A stretch of 13,979 nucleotides of DNA, taken from assembly GCA_002308315.1 (NCBI GenBank), contig DBWE01000013.1, positions 15,291-29,269 on the forward strand, written 5' to 3'. This document shows, piece after piece, positions 6,337 through 13,979 of the stretch. The position numbers were made by a program, and so were the translations under genes. The first letter of the stretch is position 1. Every line of letters starts with the position of its first letter. Source of the DNA: Clostridiales bacterium UBA1246 (GTDB lineage: Bacteria > Bacillota > Clostridia > Oscillospirales > Oscillospiraceae). Under the pieces are notes generated by a model. The model was not told the DNA's origin, did not search any database, and saw only the letters and a program-made list of their open reading frames with translations.

Positions 6337-7683
6337 ACGAAACGGATCACCGCATTCATTTTCGCCGCTCTGATCTTTCTGACGGCAGCCGCGGGCGCCG
6401 GCCCGGGCTGCGCCGCGGCAGAGGATGAAACGGCATATATCATAAAAAGGAAAGACTGCGACAGTCCTTTTGAAGTGGTCGGCCCGGAGGAAATGCGCCG
6501 CCTCGACGCCGCGGGAGAGCTCGAATGGTACGAGCCGGACGGCATACTTACGCTCCTGGACGCCGAGCCCTCGCAGTACTACGCCTCCGACAAATGGGAT
6601 CTTGCCATGATCGGCGCGGACGCGGCGTTCGAGCGGGGCTGTCTGGGGCAGGGCGTCCGGATAGGCATTCTGGACAGCGGAGTCAATCACCTTGATTGCC
6701 TGAAGCACTGTCTGCTCCCCGGGCACAACTACATATCCGGAGCCGACGAGGACGATACCGCCGACAACTACGGACACGGGACCCTCGTCGCCGGACTCAT
6801 CGCGGGCTCCGGCGCAGACGGCTATCTCGGCGCCGCGCCGCGGGCCGAGCTCGTTCCGCTGAAGGTCACCGACGGAAAAACGATAACGATCAGCGCCATC
6901 TGCAGCGCGATCTACGGCGCCGTCGACGACTACGGCTGCGATATCCTCAACCTCAGCTTAGGCATGACAGGCAGCTCCCGGACCCTTCTCGAGGCGGTGG
7001 AATACGCCGAGAGAAAGGGCGTCACGGTGGTCTCGGCGGTCGGCAACACCAGCGGGACGACACTGTACTATCCCGCCGCTTACGATACGGTGATCGGCGT
7101 CGGCAGCGTGGACCGGAACGGCCGAAAATATTACCGCTCCAGCTCCAATGAAAGCGTTTTCATCACCGCGCCGGGGGTAAACGTCAAGACCGCGGGACGG
7201 CTCGACGGCTACGCTGCCGCCACCGGCACCTCGTTTTCCGTGCCGCAGGTCGTCGCTGCCGCGGCTGTCATGCTGAGCATCAACGGCTCTCTGACTCCGT
7301 CGGACGTCCGCGGGATCCTCGCCGCGACCGCGGTGGATAAGGGCGACGCGGGACGCGACGACGATTACGGTCACGGCTTGCTCAGCATAGAGCGCTGCGT
7401 CGCCGTCCTCACGAATCATCCGGAGGAGCCGTTCTGCCGCTTCGAGCCGGAAAGCGGCCCCGCGGAGCGTTTTCACAACGGCACGGAGGAAACGCTGGAG
7501 TGCATTTATTATCTTGCCCGTTACGATGACGGGGGACGCTGCCTCGGCGTCCGGACGCGGCTCTTCACCCTCGCGCCCGGCGAGAGCGCAGCCCTGGAAG
7601 CGCCCGACGGCGCCGCCGACTGGGCGCAGCTCGTCTGCGACGCGAATACTTTCGCTCCGCTGACCGAAGCGAGGAAAAAATAA
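6337..7683 (+). CDS. Secreted subtilisin-like serine protease (S8), apparent ACG start codon
   Basis: Predicted extracellular or cell-wall peptidase. Counting from 6337, residues 1-28 form a signal peptide: KRIT, a hydrophobic core FIFAALIFLTAAA (7-19), then CAAA before ED. Residues 33-75 resemble the short propeptide of clostridial subtilases. The catalytic domain has Asp113 (GILDSG), His147 (YGHGTLVAG), oxyanion Asn237 (AVGNTSG) and Ser299 (GTSFSVPQ), all intact. Residues from about 360 form a small beta-rich domain ending in FAPLTEA, a type seen at the C-termini of clostridial secreted proteins. The in-frame stop is at 6286, and no ATG, GTG or TTG occurs between it and GTG 6475, which would delete the signal peptide. 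ACG at 6337 is the only codon at the right distance from AAGGAG. The gene may be poorly translated, start-lost, or carry a sequence error. Monocistronic. Confidence 0.85.
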   Translation, partial: TKRITAFIFAALIFLTAAAGAGPGCAAAEDETAYIIKRKDCDSPFEVVGPEEMRRLDAAGELEWYEPDGILTLLDAEPSQYYASDKWDLAMIGADAAFERGCLGQGVRIGILDSGVNHLDCLKHCLLPGHNYISGADEDDTADNYGHGTLVAGLIAGSGADGYLGAAPRAELVPLKVTDGKTITISAICSAIYGAVDDYGCDILNLSLGMTGSSRTLLEAVEYAERKGVTVVSAVGNTSGTTLYYPAAYDTVIGVGSVDRNGRKYYRSSSNESVFITAPGVNVKTAGRLDGYAAATGTSFSVPQVVAAAAVMLSINGSLTPSDVRGILAATAVDKGDAGRDDDYGHGLLSIERCVAVLTNHPEEPFCRFEPESGPAERFHNGTEETLECIYYLARYDDGGRCLGVRTRLFTLAPGESAALEAPDGAADWAQLVCDANTFAPLTEARKK

Positions 7684-7810
7684 CTTTCCGAAATACCGAT
7701 GATCTTTGAGGCCGCGCGGCTCCGCTGCCCGTGCGCTCGTCACTCCGTGACGGCGGCGTCCGGCCTTATCCCCGCGCCGGGCTCCGTTTCGCCGCCTCTT
7801 TCGGACTCAA

Positions 7811-7843
7811 AAGCGAAAAGCCACGGAGCAAAGCGCGCCGTGG
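7811..7843 (-). terminator. Possible terminator of the EAL-HPt transcript
   Basis: On the minus strand CCACGG (7843-7838) pairs with CCGTGG (7826-7821) around an 11-nt loop, followed by CTTTTCGCTTTTG. It lies about 45 bp after the HPt stop. The short stem and interrupted T run make it weak. The rest of 7684-7888, between two convergent genes, shows nothing else. Confidence 0.4.
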
Positions 7844-7888
7844 TTTGCCGTATTTCCCGCGTCCCCGAACGCGTTGTTTCAGGGGCTG

Positions 7889-8233
7889 TCAGCCGTCGCG
7901 CAGCGCGATCAGCGCGTCGCGCTGCGAAAGGATCTCCGTGAGCAGCGCGGCGTAGTCGGCCTCCTTGCCGTCCCGCAGTCTTTCCGTCAGCTCCGCCGTG
8001 GGAGCGTAGATCGGAGTCAGCGCGAGATTTCCCAGAGAGCCCTTGAGGGAATGGGCGGCTTCGAAGGCTGCCTGCCAGTCGCCTCTCTCCAGAGAAGAGG
8101 CAAGCTTCTCAAAGCCCTTTTCCTCCAGCACCATTTTGACCAGGTCGAGATAAAAGCCCTCGTCGTTCAGACAGCGGCCGAGGCCCTCTTCAGTTTTCGC
8201 GCCGAACCGGCGCAGCGCGTCTATCGTCAGCAT
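7889..8233 (-). CDS. HPt (histidine phosphotransfer) protein
   Basis: Small cytoplasmic four-helix phosphotransfer protein, 114 aa, that shuttles phosphate between receiver domains. The phospho-accepting histidine is H61 in AAHSLKGSLGNL (59-70), the HPt signature. The rest is a helical bundle with no other domain. The ATG at 8233 has GGAGG 8 nt upstream. It lies 21 bp after the REC-EAL gene and is surely co-transcribed with it. The hybrid kinase transcribed divergently has two receiver domains but no HPt of its own, so this protein is the natural link between that kinase and the REC domain of the EAL protein. That pairing is inferred from proximity and domain complementarity. Confidence 0.9.
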   Translation of the reverse strand: MLTIDALRRFGAKTEEGLGRCLNDEGFYLDLVKMVLEEKGFEKLASSLERGDWQAAFEAAHSLKGSLGNLALTPIYAPTAELTERLRDGKEADYAALLTEILSQRDALIALRDG

Positions 8234-8254
8234 GATCGTACCTCCGTATCTCCG

Positions 8255-9943
8255 TTAAATGCCTTTTTCCCGGACAAATGCCTCGAATTCCTCCGCCGGC
8301 AGCGGCTTTGAAAAATAGTATCCCTGCACGATGTCGCAGCTCAGCGCCTTCAGCGCCTGCAGCTGCTCCTCCGTTTCCACTCCCTCCGCGACTGTGGTGA
8401 GCCCCAGGGACCGCGCCAGAGACAGGACCGCCTCGATCAGCCGCATGCCGTTTCTGTCGCGGAACGCGGTGCGGACGAACTGCATGTCCAGCTTCAGGGT
8501 GTCGATGGGCAGCGCGGTGATCATGTTCAGAGAAGAATACCCCGTGCCGAAGTCGTCCATCTCGATCCGGAAGCCGCTTTCCCGCAGCGTTTCGGCCACG
8601 CTTACGATCTGCTCGGCGTCTTCGGTATAGGCCGATTCCGTGATCTCCAGCAAAAAGTCCTCGTGGGCTATCCCCGCCTCGTCCACGACCTTTTCCAGCA
8701 GCTGCGGCAGCAGCGGATCGCTCAGGTCGATGCGGGACACGTTGACGGAAACCGGTATCTTCCACCCGAACCGATCCTTCCAGCTCCGTATCTGCCCGGC
8801 GGTCTTTCTCCACATATATGAATCCAGCTCCCGGATCAGGCCGTTTTCCTCAAAAAGCGGGATAAAGATGCCGGGACTGACCATGCCGAGCCTCGGATGG
8901 TTCCAGCGCACCAGCGCCTCGGCGCTGCAGAGCGCGGGCGCTTCGGTATGGATGTCGAATTTAGGCTGGTAATACGCCGTGAACTGTTCTCCCCGGATCG
9001 CCGCGGCAAAATCCTCCAGGAGCTGCTCGTTGAAGCTCTCTTTATCGTACAGCGCTGCGTCATAAACGCCCGCCGCCCCGGAAAAGCTGGTTTTCACTCT
9101 GTCCGCGGCCTGCTTTGCGCGGGCGAAACGCCGCTCCATGTCGATCGCCCGGTCCGCGTTGGGATACACTCCCATCCGGACCCGGGCGTGGTAATCCTTA
9201 TCTATCCCGTCGCCGATCAGCCTGAGCAGATCCCCGTAGTCGCTGCGGTGCGGACAGTAGGCCAGGAAGGTATCCGCGCTCTTCCTGCATACGATCCCGC
9301 CGGCGCCCTGCAGCGCCTGCCGCAGATTGTCCGCAATGCGCCTGAGCGCTTCGTCGCCGAAGGCCCTTCCGTAGCGTTCGTTCAGCATGTGAAAGCGGTT
9401 GACGTCCAGCAGTATCGCGTCGGTGGGGATATCCGGGTGTCGTGCGTCGAACTGCGCCGCGTAGCGGAAAAAGAATTCCGGGTTATACAGGCCGGTGAGC
9501 TGATCCCTTTCGGTCCATCGGAGGATGTCCCGCCCCTCAAAGAGCTCTATCGTGCGCAGGATGCGCGCCAGGATGACCTCCGGCTTGGGGTAGGGCTTGG
9601 CAATGAAGTCGGTAGCGCCGAGATTAAGGCACTGCACCTCCGCGTCCTGATCCGCCGTCATGACGATGAAGGGCAGCACGGCGGTGACGGCGTCCGCCTT
9701 GATCCGGTGCAGGATATCCACTCCGTACATATCGGGAAGGTTCAGATCCAGAAGCACCAGGCTGAGCGTCCGGAACTGATCGTTCAATATCTCCAGCGCC
9801 TGCGCGCCCGTCTCCGCAAATACGACGTCATAGGTTCCCCGGAGCGTATTTCCGAGGATCAAACGGTTGACCATTTCGTCCTCGATCACGAGGATCTTCC
9901 GTCTTTCGCCGTTTAACCGGGAATCAGAAAAGCCACTCTCCAT
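8255..9943 (-). CDS. Response regulator with REC, degenerate GGDEF and EAL domains (c-di-GMP phosphodiesterase)
   Basis: Predicted cytoplasmic enzyme that hydrolyses cyclic di-GMP, controlled by phosphorylation. The REC domain (about 15-135) has acidic E21/D22, phospho-acceptor D66 in LLDLNLPD and K117. The GGDEF-like domain (about 145-295) carries SADTF (222-226) instead of GGDEF, so diguanylate cyclase activity is not expected; such domains often act as regulatory modules. The EAL domain (about 305-560) looks active: EAL with following R346 (342-346), N401, E433, DDFGTG (463-468), K484, E520 and Q540. The 562-aa start at 9943 has AGGAGG 8 nt upstream. A GTG at 9976 in frame is excluded because its ribosome site is poor. 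First gene of a two-gene transcript with HPt. Confidence 0.93.
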   Translation of the reverse strand: MESGFSDSRLNGERRKILVIEDEMVNRLILGNTLRGTYDVVFAETGAQALEILNDQFRTLSLVLLDLNLPDMYGVDILHRIKADAVTAVLPFIVMTADQDAEVQCLNLGATDFIAKPYPKPEVILARILRTIELFEGRDILRWTERDQLTGLYNPEFFFRYAAQFDARHPDIPTDAILLDVNRFHMLNERYGRAFGDEALRRIADNLRQALQGAGGIVCRKSADTFLAYCPHRSDYGDLLRLIGDGIDKDYHARVRMGVYPNADRAIDMERRFARAKQAADRVKTSFSGAAGVYDAALYDKESFNEQLLEDFAAAIRGEQFTAYYQPKFDIHTEAPALCSAEALVRWNHPRLGMVSPGIFIPLFEENGLIRELDSYMWRKTAGQIRSWKDRFGWKIPVSVNVSRIDLSDPLLPQLLEKVVDEAGIAHEDFLLEITESAYTEDAEQIVSVAETLRESGFRIEMDDFGTGYSSLNMITALPIDTLKLDMQFVRTAFRDRNGMRLIEAVLSLARSLGLTTVAEGVETEEQLQALKALSCDIVQGYYFSKPLPAEEFEAFVREKGI

Positions 9944-9980
9944 ACGACCGTCCTCCTGCTGCTGAATCGAATACACAGTC

Positions 9981-10009
9981 AGTATATCATGCCGCGAGGG
10001 CTGTGTCTA
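9981..10009 (-). promoter_or_regulatory. Predicted sigma-A promoter of the EAL-HPt operon
   Basis: On the minus strand TAGACA (10009-10004, five of six matches to consensus) and TATACT (9986-9981, five of six) are 17 nt apart, with TGA before the -10 as an extended element. Transcription would begin near 9974, about 30 nt before the chosen ATG at 9943. ACACAG (9972-9977) and CTGTGT (10001-10006) are inverted copies flanking the promoter core. Confidence 0.78.
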
Positions 10010-10188
10010 TGCTCACTGTCGAAAAACGGTGCGGTATGTTTGCCTCCGGGCCGCAGTACGACCCGGGTGCGGTCATTTCTTCCGCTTTTCCGCTCCCCGA
10101 AACGCAGGGGACCCGCAATTTCCCCTCATTTCCGCGGAACTGTGGGAACGAATACCGAGCTGACGGCATGCTAAGTGAAGATTTGCCC
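10010..10188. other. Spacer between two divergent promoters
   Basis: About 180 bp separate the two divergent promoters. I see no supported gene. AGGGGA (10106-10111) and TCCCCT (10121-10126) form a small inverted repeat that might bind a regulator. Short open frames here lack ribosome sites and look random. Confidence 0.45.
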
Positions 10189-10217
10189 TTGCTATTTGAG
10201 AAGATGGATTATATATT
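10189..10217 (+). promoter_or_regulatory. Predicted sigma-A promoter of the hybrid kinase gene
   Basis: TTGCTA (10189-10194) and TATATT (10212-10217) are 17 nt apart in a locally AT-rich patch. The -10 matches five of six and the -35 four of six consensus bases. Transcription would start near 10224. Confidence 0.65.
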
Positions 10218-10223
10218 ATAGTC

Positions 10224-10377
10224 GGACGTTTTCGGGTTTTCAACGGCTGATTTGCGCCGATGCGTCGCTGCAGCCCTCGAAAACCGCCGCCTTGCAAAGA
10301 AAAAAGCGCCGAAAAGACGCTCTCCCGGGCGACGGAGGCTCGGCCCCCTTCGCCTCGGATAAAGTAGGTATGGAGAT
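10224..10377 (+). other. Long structured 5' leader of the hybrid kinase mRNA
   Basis: The predicted leader is about 154 nt. GGTTTTC near 10233 and GAAAACC near 10279 are complementary, and GAGGC (10335-10339) can pair with GCCTC (10352-10356) close to the ribosome site. I could not match it to the c-di-GMP (GEMM) riboswitch consensus by eye. It may simply be untranslated sequence. Confidence 0.3.
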
Positions 10378-12912
10378 ATGAAAAAAAACCTGATGATCCC
10401 GGGCAATGCGCTGATCGTGCTCATGATCCTGTTTATGATCGCGCTTTATATCAGGATCGAACAGAAGAACAATCTTTCCTCCCAGACCGAAGCATTCGGA
10501 AACATGACGGTAGCCATGGAAAACATGACTGCCAATTATCTCGCGGGAGAACAGCAGGTCTGCAACAGCTGGGCCGGCTATATCAACTCGAAGGATATGA
10601 CGGCGGAGGAAGCGATAGCGTTTGTCCGGGATTCCGTCTCCGAGCCCGACGTTATGGCGCATATCCTGTTCACGGAGGATCAGTATCTTACGGGATTATC
10701 CACGGCCTCCAGATCCTCCGACGCCGACGATTACTCGGTTTCCTACCGCAATATCAGCACCTTCAGCGACGACTTCTACGAGCTCCTCGGAAATGACAGC
10801 TCCGTCAGTGTGACCCGGGCTTACACAAATCCCGTCAACGCCATCCAGTCTCTTGCTTTCTGCTGTCCGATCGAGCTGAAAAACGCGGAAACGGGACAGC
10901 CTCAAAAGGCCGTGCTGCTGCGGATCATTCCGGCGGCGTCCTTTGAAAGAAGATGGTCTTTTCCTTCGGACAACTACAAAAGCGCGGAAATTGCCCTGAT
11001 AGACCGCTCCGGAGACTATATAGTCAAAGGACATTCCTTTAAAAACTCCAACTTCTTTGAGTTTTATCAGTCTTACAACAACCCCAGCTCCGCGGAGCTG
11101 AACGCCCTGAAAGAGCTCGTAGGCGGCTCTGCCGGCACCTTCGAAATGATCAATTCCGCCGGGAGCCGCAGCATGGTAGCGCATACGCGGGTCCATTCCA
11201 CGGACGACTGGATCATCGTCTCGATGATCCCTCTGTCGGAGCTCGTCCACGTGGTGATGAACTGGACGCTCGTGGGTATAGTAGCCGCCGGCCTGCTCCT
11301 GCTGCTGGTATTCAACCTGACGATCATGACGAAGCTCAACCGCCGGATGAAGGCGGCGGTAGCCTCCGCGGAAAGCGCCAACCAGGCCAAGACGAATTTC
11401 CTGTCCACCATGTCCCATGATATCCGCACACCGATGAACGCCATCATCGGGCTGACCGTCATTGCGGAAAAAAACGCGGAGGATACCGCGGCAGTACGCG
11501 AGAACCTGCGCAAGATCAGCCTGGCCAGCAATCATCTGCTGACGCTGATCAATGACATTCTTGATATTTCCAAGGTGGAAAACGGCAAGCTGACTCTGAG
11601 TCCCGTCGCCTTCTCCATCGTGGAGTGCGCCGAGAACCTCGTAAACATCTCCCACCCCATGGTGAGGGAGAAGAACCTCGACTTCAATTTCCGTGTCGGC
11701 CGTTTCGACCATGAATACCTTTACGCGGATCAGCTGCGGATCAACCAGATCCTCATCAATCTTCTCTCCAATGCCATCAAGTACACGGAGCCGAACGGCC
11801 GGGTGAGCGTCGAGATGCGGGAGGACCCCTGCGAGTCTGAGGGTTCCGTCCGGTTGACCTACGTGGTGGCGGATACCGGCATCGGCATGACGCCGGAGTT
11901 CATGGCCCGGATGTATCAGCCTTTCTCCCGGCAGACCGACAGCCGGGTCAACACCATCCAGGGCACCGGTCTGGGCCTGGCGATCACAAAGCAGATGATC
12001 GACCTGATGCACGGCACCATCGACTGCCGCAGCGAGGTCGGCAAGGGGACGACCTTCACCGTTACGCTGGATATCCCGCTGGCAGACAAGCCCGAGGAGG
12101 AAATGGCCCTTCCGCCGACCCGGGTGCTGCTGGCCGACGACGACGCGGTGCTGCTGGAGACCGCGAAGGACGCTCTCGACTCCATCGGCGCGCAGGCCGA
12201 CGTCGCGGCGAGCGGCGCGGAGGCGGTACGGATGGTTTCGAAGCAGACAGATTATCAGGTCGTGATACTGGACTGGAAGATGCCCGACATGGACGGCATC
12301 GAGGCCGCGCGGCAGATCCGGAGCCACGTGGGAGAGGACGTCCCCATCCTGCTGATCTCCGCCTATGACTGGTCCGATATGGAAGACGCCGCCCGGGAAG
12401 CCGGGATAAACGGCTTTATAACCAAGCCTCTGTTCCGCTCCACTCTGTACGACAAGCTGAATGAGCTGCTGGGAAATTCAAGCAGGCATATCAGCCAGGA
12501 GGACGACTCCGACGATATTTCCGGAATGCGTATCCTGGTGGCCGAGGATAACGACATCAACTGGGAGATCATCTCCAGACTGCTGCAGATGAAGGGCGTG
12601 GAGACCGAGCGCGCGGAAAACGGCCGGGTCGCGGCAGACCGCGTGGCCGAGACCGGAGGCAGAGAATTCGACCTGGTGTTCATGGACATACAGATGCCCG
12701 TGATGAACGGGATCGACGCCACGAAGGCGATCCGCGCTCTGGACGATCCCCGGGCGTCGCAGATCCCCATCGTCGCCATGACGGCGGACGCGTTCTCCGA
12801 AAACGTGGCGGAGTGCATGGCGGCGGGAATGAACGGCCATATCGCCAAGCCGGTGGATATGAAGCTGGTCGTCAAGGAGATCAAGAGGATCAAGGACAGA
12901 AAAGAGCCGTGA
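10378..12912 (+). CDS. Membrane hybrid histidine kinase with two receiver domains
   Basis: Sensor kinase, 844 aa. Two membrane helices (about 9-25 and 297-318) flank an extracytoplasmic sensor of about 270 residues, probably Cache-like, with no recognisable ligand motif. The HisKA box STMSHDIRTPMN (343-354) holds phospho-acceptor H347. The ATPase domain has the N box NLLSNAIKYT (461-470), ADTGIGM (498-504), YQPFSR (513-518) and GTGLGLAI (529-536). Receiver 1 (about 582-700) has D587-D589, phospho-acceptor D632 and K683. Receiver 2 (about 717-840) has E723/D724, D770 and K824. Both receivers look functional. No HPt domain is present; a free HPt protein is encoded by the divergent operon. The ATG at 10378 has GGAG only 2 nt upstream plus a weaker AGG 9 nt upstream, so initiation may be modest. 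A single-gene transcript ending at a strong terminator. Confidence 0.93.
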   Translation: MKKNLMIPGNALIVLMILFMIALYIRIEQKNNLSSQTEAFGNMTVAMENMTANYLAGEQQVCNSWAGYINSKDMTAEEAIAFVRDSVSEPDVMAHILFTEDQYLTGLSTASRSSDADDYSVSYRNISTFSDDFYELLGNDSSVSVTRAYTNPVNAIQSLAFCCPIELKNAETGQPQKAVLLRIIPAASFERRWSFPSDNYKSAEIALIDRSGDYIVKGHSFKNSNFFEFYQSYNNPSSAELNALKELVGGSAGTFEMINSAGSRSMVAHTRVHSTDDWIIVSMIPLSELVHVVMNWTLVGIVAAGLLLLLVFNLTIMTKLNRRMKAAVASAESANQAKTNFLSTMSHDIRTPMNAIIGLTVIAEKNAEDTAAVRENLRKISLASNHLLTLINDILDISKVENGKLTLSPVAFSIVECAENLVNISHPMVREKNLDFNFRVGRFDHEYLYADQLRINQILINLLSNAIKYTEPNGRVSVEMREDPCESEGSVRLTYVVADTGIGMTPEFMARMYQPFSRQTDSRVNTIQGTGLGLAITKQMIDLMHGTIDCRSEVGKGTTFTVTLDIPLADKPEEEMALPPTRVLLADDDAVLLETAKDALDSIGAQADVAASGAEAVRMVSKQTDYQVVILDWKMPDMDGIEAARQIRSHVGEDVPILLISAYDWSDMEDAAREAGINGFITKPLFRSTLYDKLNELLGNSSRHISQEDDSDDISGMRILVAEDNDINWEIISRLLQMKGVETERAENGRVAADRVAETGGREFDLVFMDIQMPVMNGIDATKAIRALDDPRASQIPIVAMTADAFSENVAECMAAGMNGHIAKPVDMKLVVKEIKRIKDRKEP

Positions 12913-12960
12913 CCGCGGCAAAGACCGTCTTTTCCGAAAGTACGCTTTATCGGCGATTTT

Positions 12961-12990
12961 AAGCGCCCCGAAGGTCTCGGGGCGCTTTTC
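12961..12990 (+). terminator. Intrinsic terminator of the hybrid kinase gene
   Basis: AAGCGCCCCGA (12961-12971) and TCGGGGCGCTT (12977-12987) form a perfect 11-bp stem with a 5-nt loop, followed by TTTTCTTATT. On the minus strand the hairpin is followed by TTAAAATC, so it would serve the convergent gene only weakly. Confidence 0.88.
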
Positions 12991-13028
12991 TTATTGCTCG
13001 GCTCTCTTCGCCTTAAAACGGCCGCGGC

Positions 13029-13979
13029 TTACTGCCGGATCCAGCTGACGGTCCCGCCGTCTGCCGCAAGCGTCAGCACCGTCCTGCCCTCGGCGTTCAC
13101 GGTAATCGTATACGGCGCGGCTTCCGCCTCGTATTCCGTATTGCTGTACGCCACGTAAAGACCTTCGCCGTCCCCTTTCGCGCCGGTGTCCGCAGCGTAA
13201 GCTTCGAAGTCGGCGGTCTGCGCGCCGTTCATGAGCGTTACGCCGTGTCCGTTTTCATCGATAGTCATCGTCAGATCGACGGAGGCGTACTCTTCCCCCG
13301 AGGCGGAGAGATCCGCTTTCCAGGAGCCCGCGAAGCCGAGCTCGCCGATCTGCTTCAGCGCCGCTTCGGTGTGCGTTGAGCAGTCCAGATTTTCCAGGCA
13401 GAACAGCCCGATCACGCGGCGTATCGTTTCTTCGTCGGCGTTTTCATCTATCCCCGCCGCCAGCCAGTAGGCGTACGGGCCTGTCAGATAGCCCTGCAGC
13501 TCTTCCAGATCTCTGCCGTAACGGAATTCAATGTGGTACGTCTCCTCCATTGTGTCGTCCCTCAAAAGGAAATAATTGAACTCGCCCGCTTCATCGGTGC
13601 TCCTGTACACGTCCACCGGGAAAGCCATGGAGATCTCCGTTCCCCCGTACCGCATCGTTTCGGCTTCGCCCACGTTATACTGTCCCAGGTATTCGTAGGT
13701 ATGGGTCTCGCTGACGCCGTCCGTCCGCAGGACCGTGACGGTATCGCTGCTGAAGGCAATGCGCCGTGCGCCGTTGATGAAACCGCAGTCAAAGGCGTAC
13801 CCGCCATCGGCAAAAGCGGCCACGGCCGCCTCGCCGTGAAGCTCCGAGGTAACGGCGCTCTGCAGGCCGGCGGTCATATCGGCAGCGGCGTCTTCGCCGA
13901 CGACCGCGGCGGCATAGTCCACCCATACAGGCGTCCACTTATCGCTGATGATCACGTCGAAGAGGCTGACGTAGGCGGT
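13029..13979 (-). CDS. ZinT-like domain protein with C-terminal beta-rich domain, 5' part outside window
   Basis: The frame is open to the right edge, so the N-terminus, including any signal peptide, is missing; 316 residues are visible. Residues about 55-180 resemble ZinT/YodA metal-binding lipocalin-like domains: the strand pattern with TYEYLGQYNV, then YHIEFRYGRDLEELQGYL (148-165), matches the ZinT segment that reads HFHI-F-G. Only one of the zinc-ligand histidines (H149) seems kept. After a helical linker of about 30 residues comes a second beta-rich domain (about 216-316, starting GSWKADLS and ending VSWIRQ) of the small lipocalin-like type found in clostridial secreted proteins. The context gives no help; the gene is convergent with the hybrid kinase. 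The ZinT call is by eye and could be wrong; a secreted lipocalin-like protein is the safer description. Confidence 0.6.
   Translation of the reverse strand, partial: TAYVSLFDVIISDKWTPVWVDYAAAVVGEDAAADMTAGLQSAVTSELHGEAAVAAFADGGYAFDCGFINGARRIAFSSDTVTVLRTDGVSETHTYEYLGQYNVGEAETMRYGGTEISMAFPVDVYRSTDEAGEFNYFLLRDDTMEETYHIEFRYGRDLEELQGYLTGPYAYWLAAGIDENADEETIRRVIGLFCLENLDCSTHTEAALKQIGELGFAGSWKADLSASGEEYASVDLTMTIDENGHGVTLMNGAQTADFEAYAADTGAKGDGEGLYVAYSNTEYEAEAAPYTITVNAEGRTVLTLAADGGTVSWIRQ

Noticed and set aside
6114..6428. Plus-strand open frame of 104 codons ahead of the subtilase
   Set aside because: Strongly basic, no ribosome site, overlaps the subtilase signal peptide in another frame. It looks like chance.
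7684..7888. Small plus-strand frames in the gap between subtilase and HPt
   Set aside because: No ribosome site, Arg/Ser-rich and overlapping one another in different frames. The gap fits a convergent spacer with a weak terminator.
9944..9976. Upstream GTG start for the REC-EAL protein
   Set aside because: AGGAGG sits 8 nt before the internal ATG at 9943, and the predicted transcription start (about 9974) leaves no room for initiation at 9976.
10224..10377. Possible c-di-GMP (GEMM) riboswitch in the kinase leader
   Set aside because: Tempting beside a c-di-GMP enzyme, but the conserved GEMM segments are not visible. Only a covariance-model search could revive it.
10696..12327. Long minus-strand open frame (543 codons)
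   Set aside because: Antisense shadow of the hybrid kinase, no recognisable motif and no ribosome site.

Overview
The window looks like chromosomal DNA from a high-GC, Gram-positive, gut-type clostridial bacterium. I infer this from the protein families: a TagGH/Wzm-Wzt-like polysaccharide exporter, a clostridial-style secreted subtilase, a two-receiver hybrid kinase typical of Clostridia, and clear GGAG-type ribosome binding sites with sigma-A-like promoters. Species cannot be named. I saw no rRNA, tRNA, CRISPR array, insertion sequence or phage gene.

Region 1 (1-5775, all minus strand) is a surface-polysaccharide operon read right to left. An extended -10 promoter at 5747-5775 drives a ~220-nt leader that carries a terminator-like hairpin. 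The genes follow in order: an ABC-2 export permease with an unusual extracytoplasmic N-terminal domain, its ABC ATPase, a GT4 glycosyltransferase, a ManC-like mannose-1-phosphate guanylyltransferase, and a GT10 (fucosyltransferase-family) gene that runs off the left edge. Junctions are 1-10 bp gaps or short overlaps. The likely combined job is to make a GDP-mannose-derived, possibly fucosylated, glycan and export it through the ABC transporter.

Region 2 (5521-6336) is an 816-bp gap between divergent genes. It holds the operon promoter, a 90-bp AT-rich island (18 G/C of 90), a strong bidirectional terminator with no obvious gene to terminate, and a second hairpin with overlapping alternative pairings. 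Region 3 (6337-7683, plus strand) is a secreted subtilisin-like serine protease. Its signal peptide lies in frame upstream of any ATG/GTG/TTG, and the codon at the correct distance from a good Shine-Dalgarno is ACG.

Region 4 (7821-12990) is a signalling module on two divergent transcripts. On the minus strand, REC-(degenerate GGDEF)-EAL is followed by a free HPt protein. On the plus strand is a membrane hybrid histidine kinase with two receiver domains. Together they contain every part of a His-Asp-His-Asp phosphorelay ending on a predicted c-di-GMP phosphodiesterase. Both promoters are readable.

Region 5 (13029-13979, minus strand) is the C-terminal part of a probable secreted ZinT-like protein with an extra C-terminal beta-rich domain. 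It is convergent with the kinase, across a strong terminator.

The best leads are the ACG-start subtilase, the domain-fused export permease, the split phosphorelay and the orphan bidirectional terminator.
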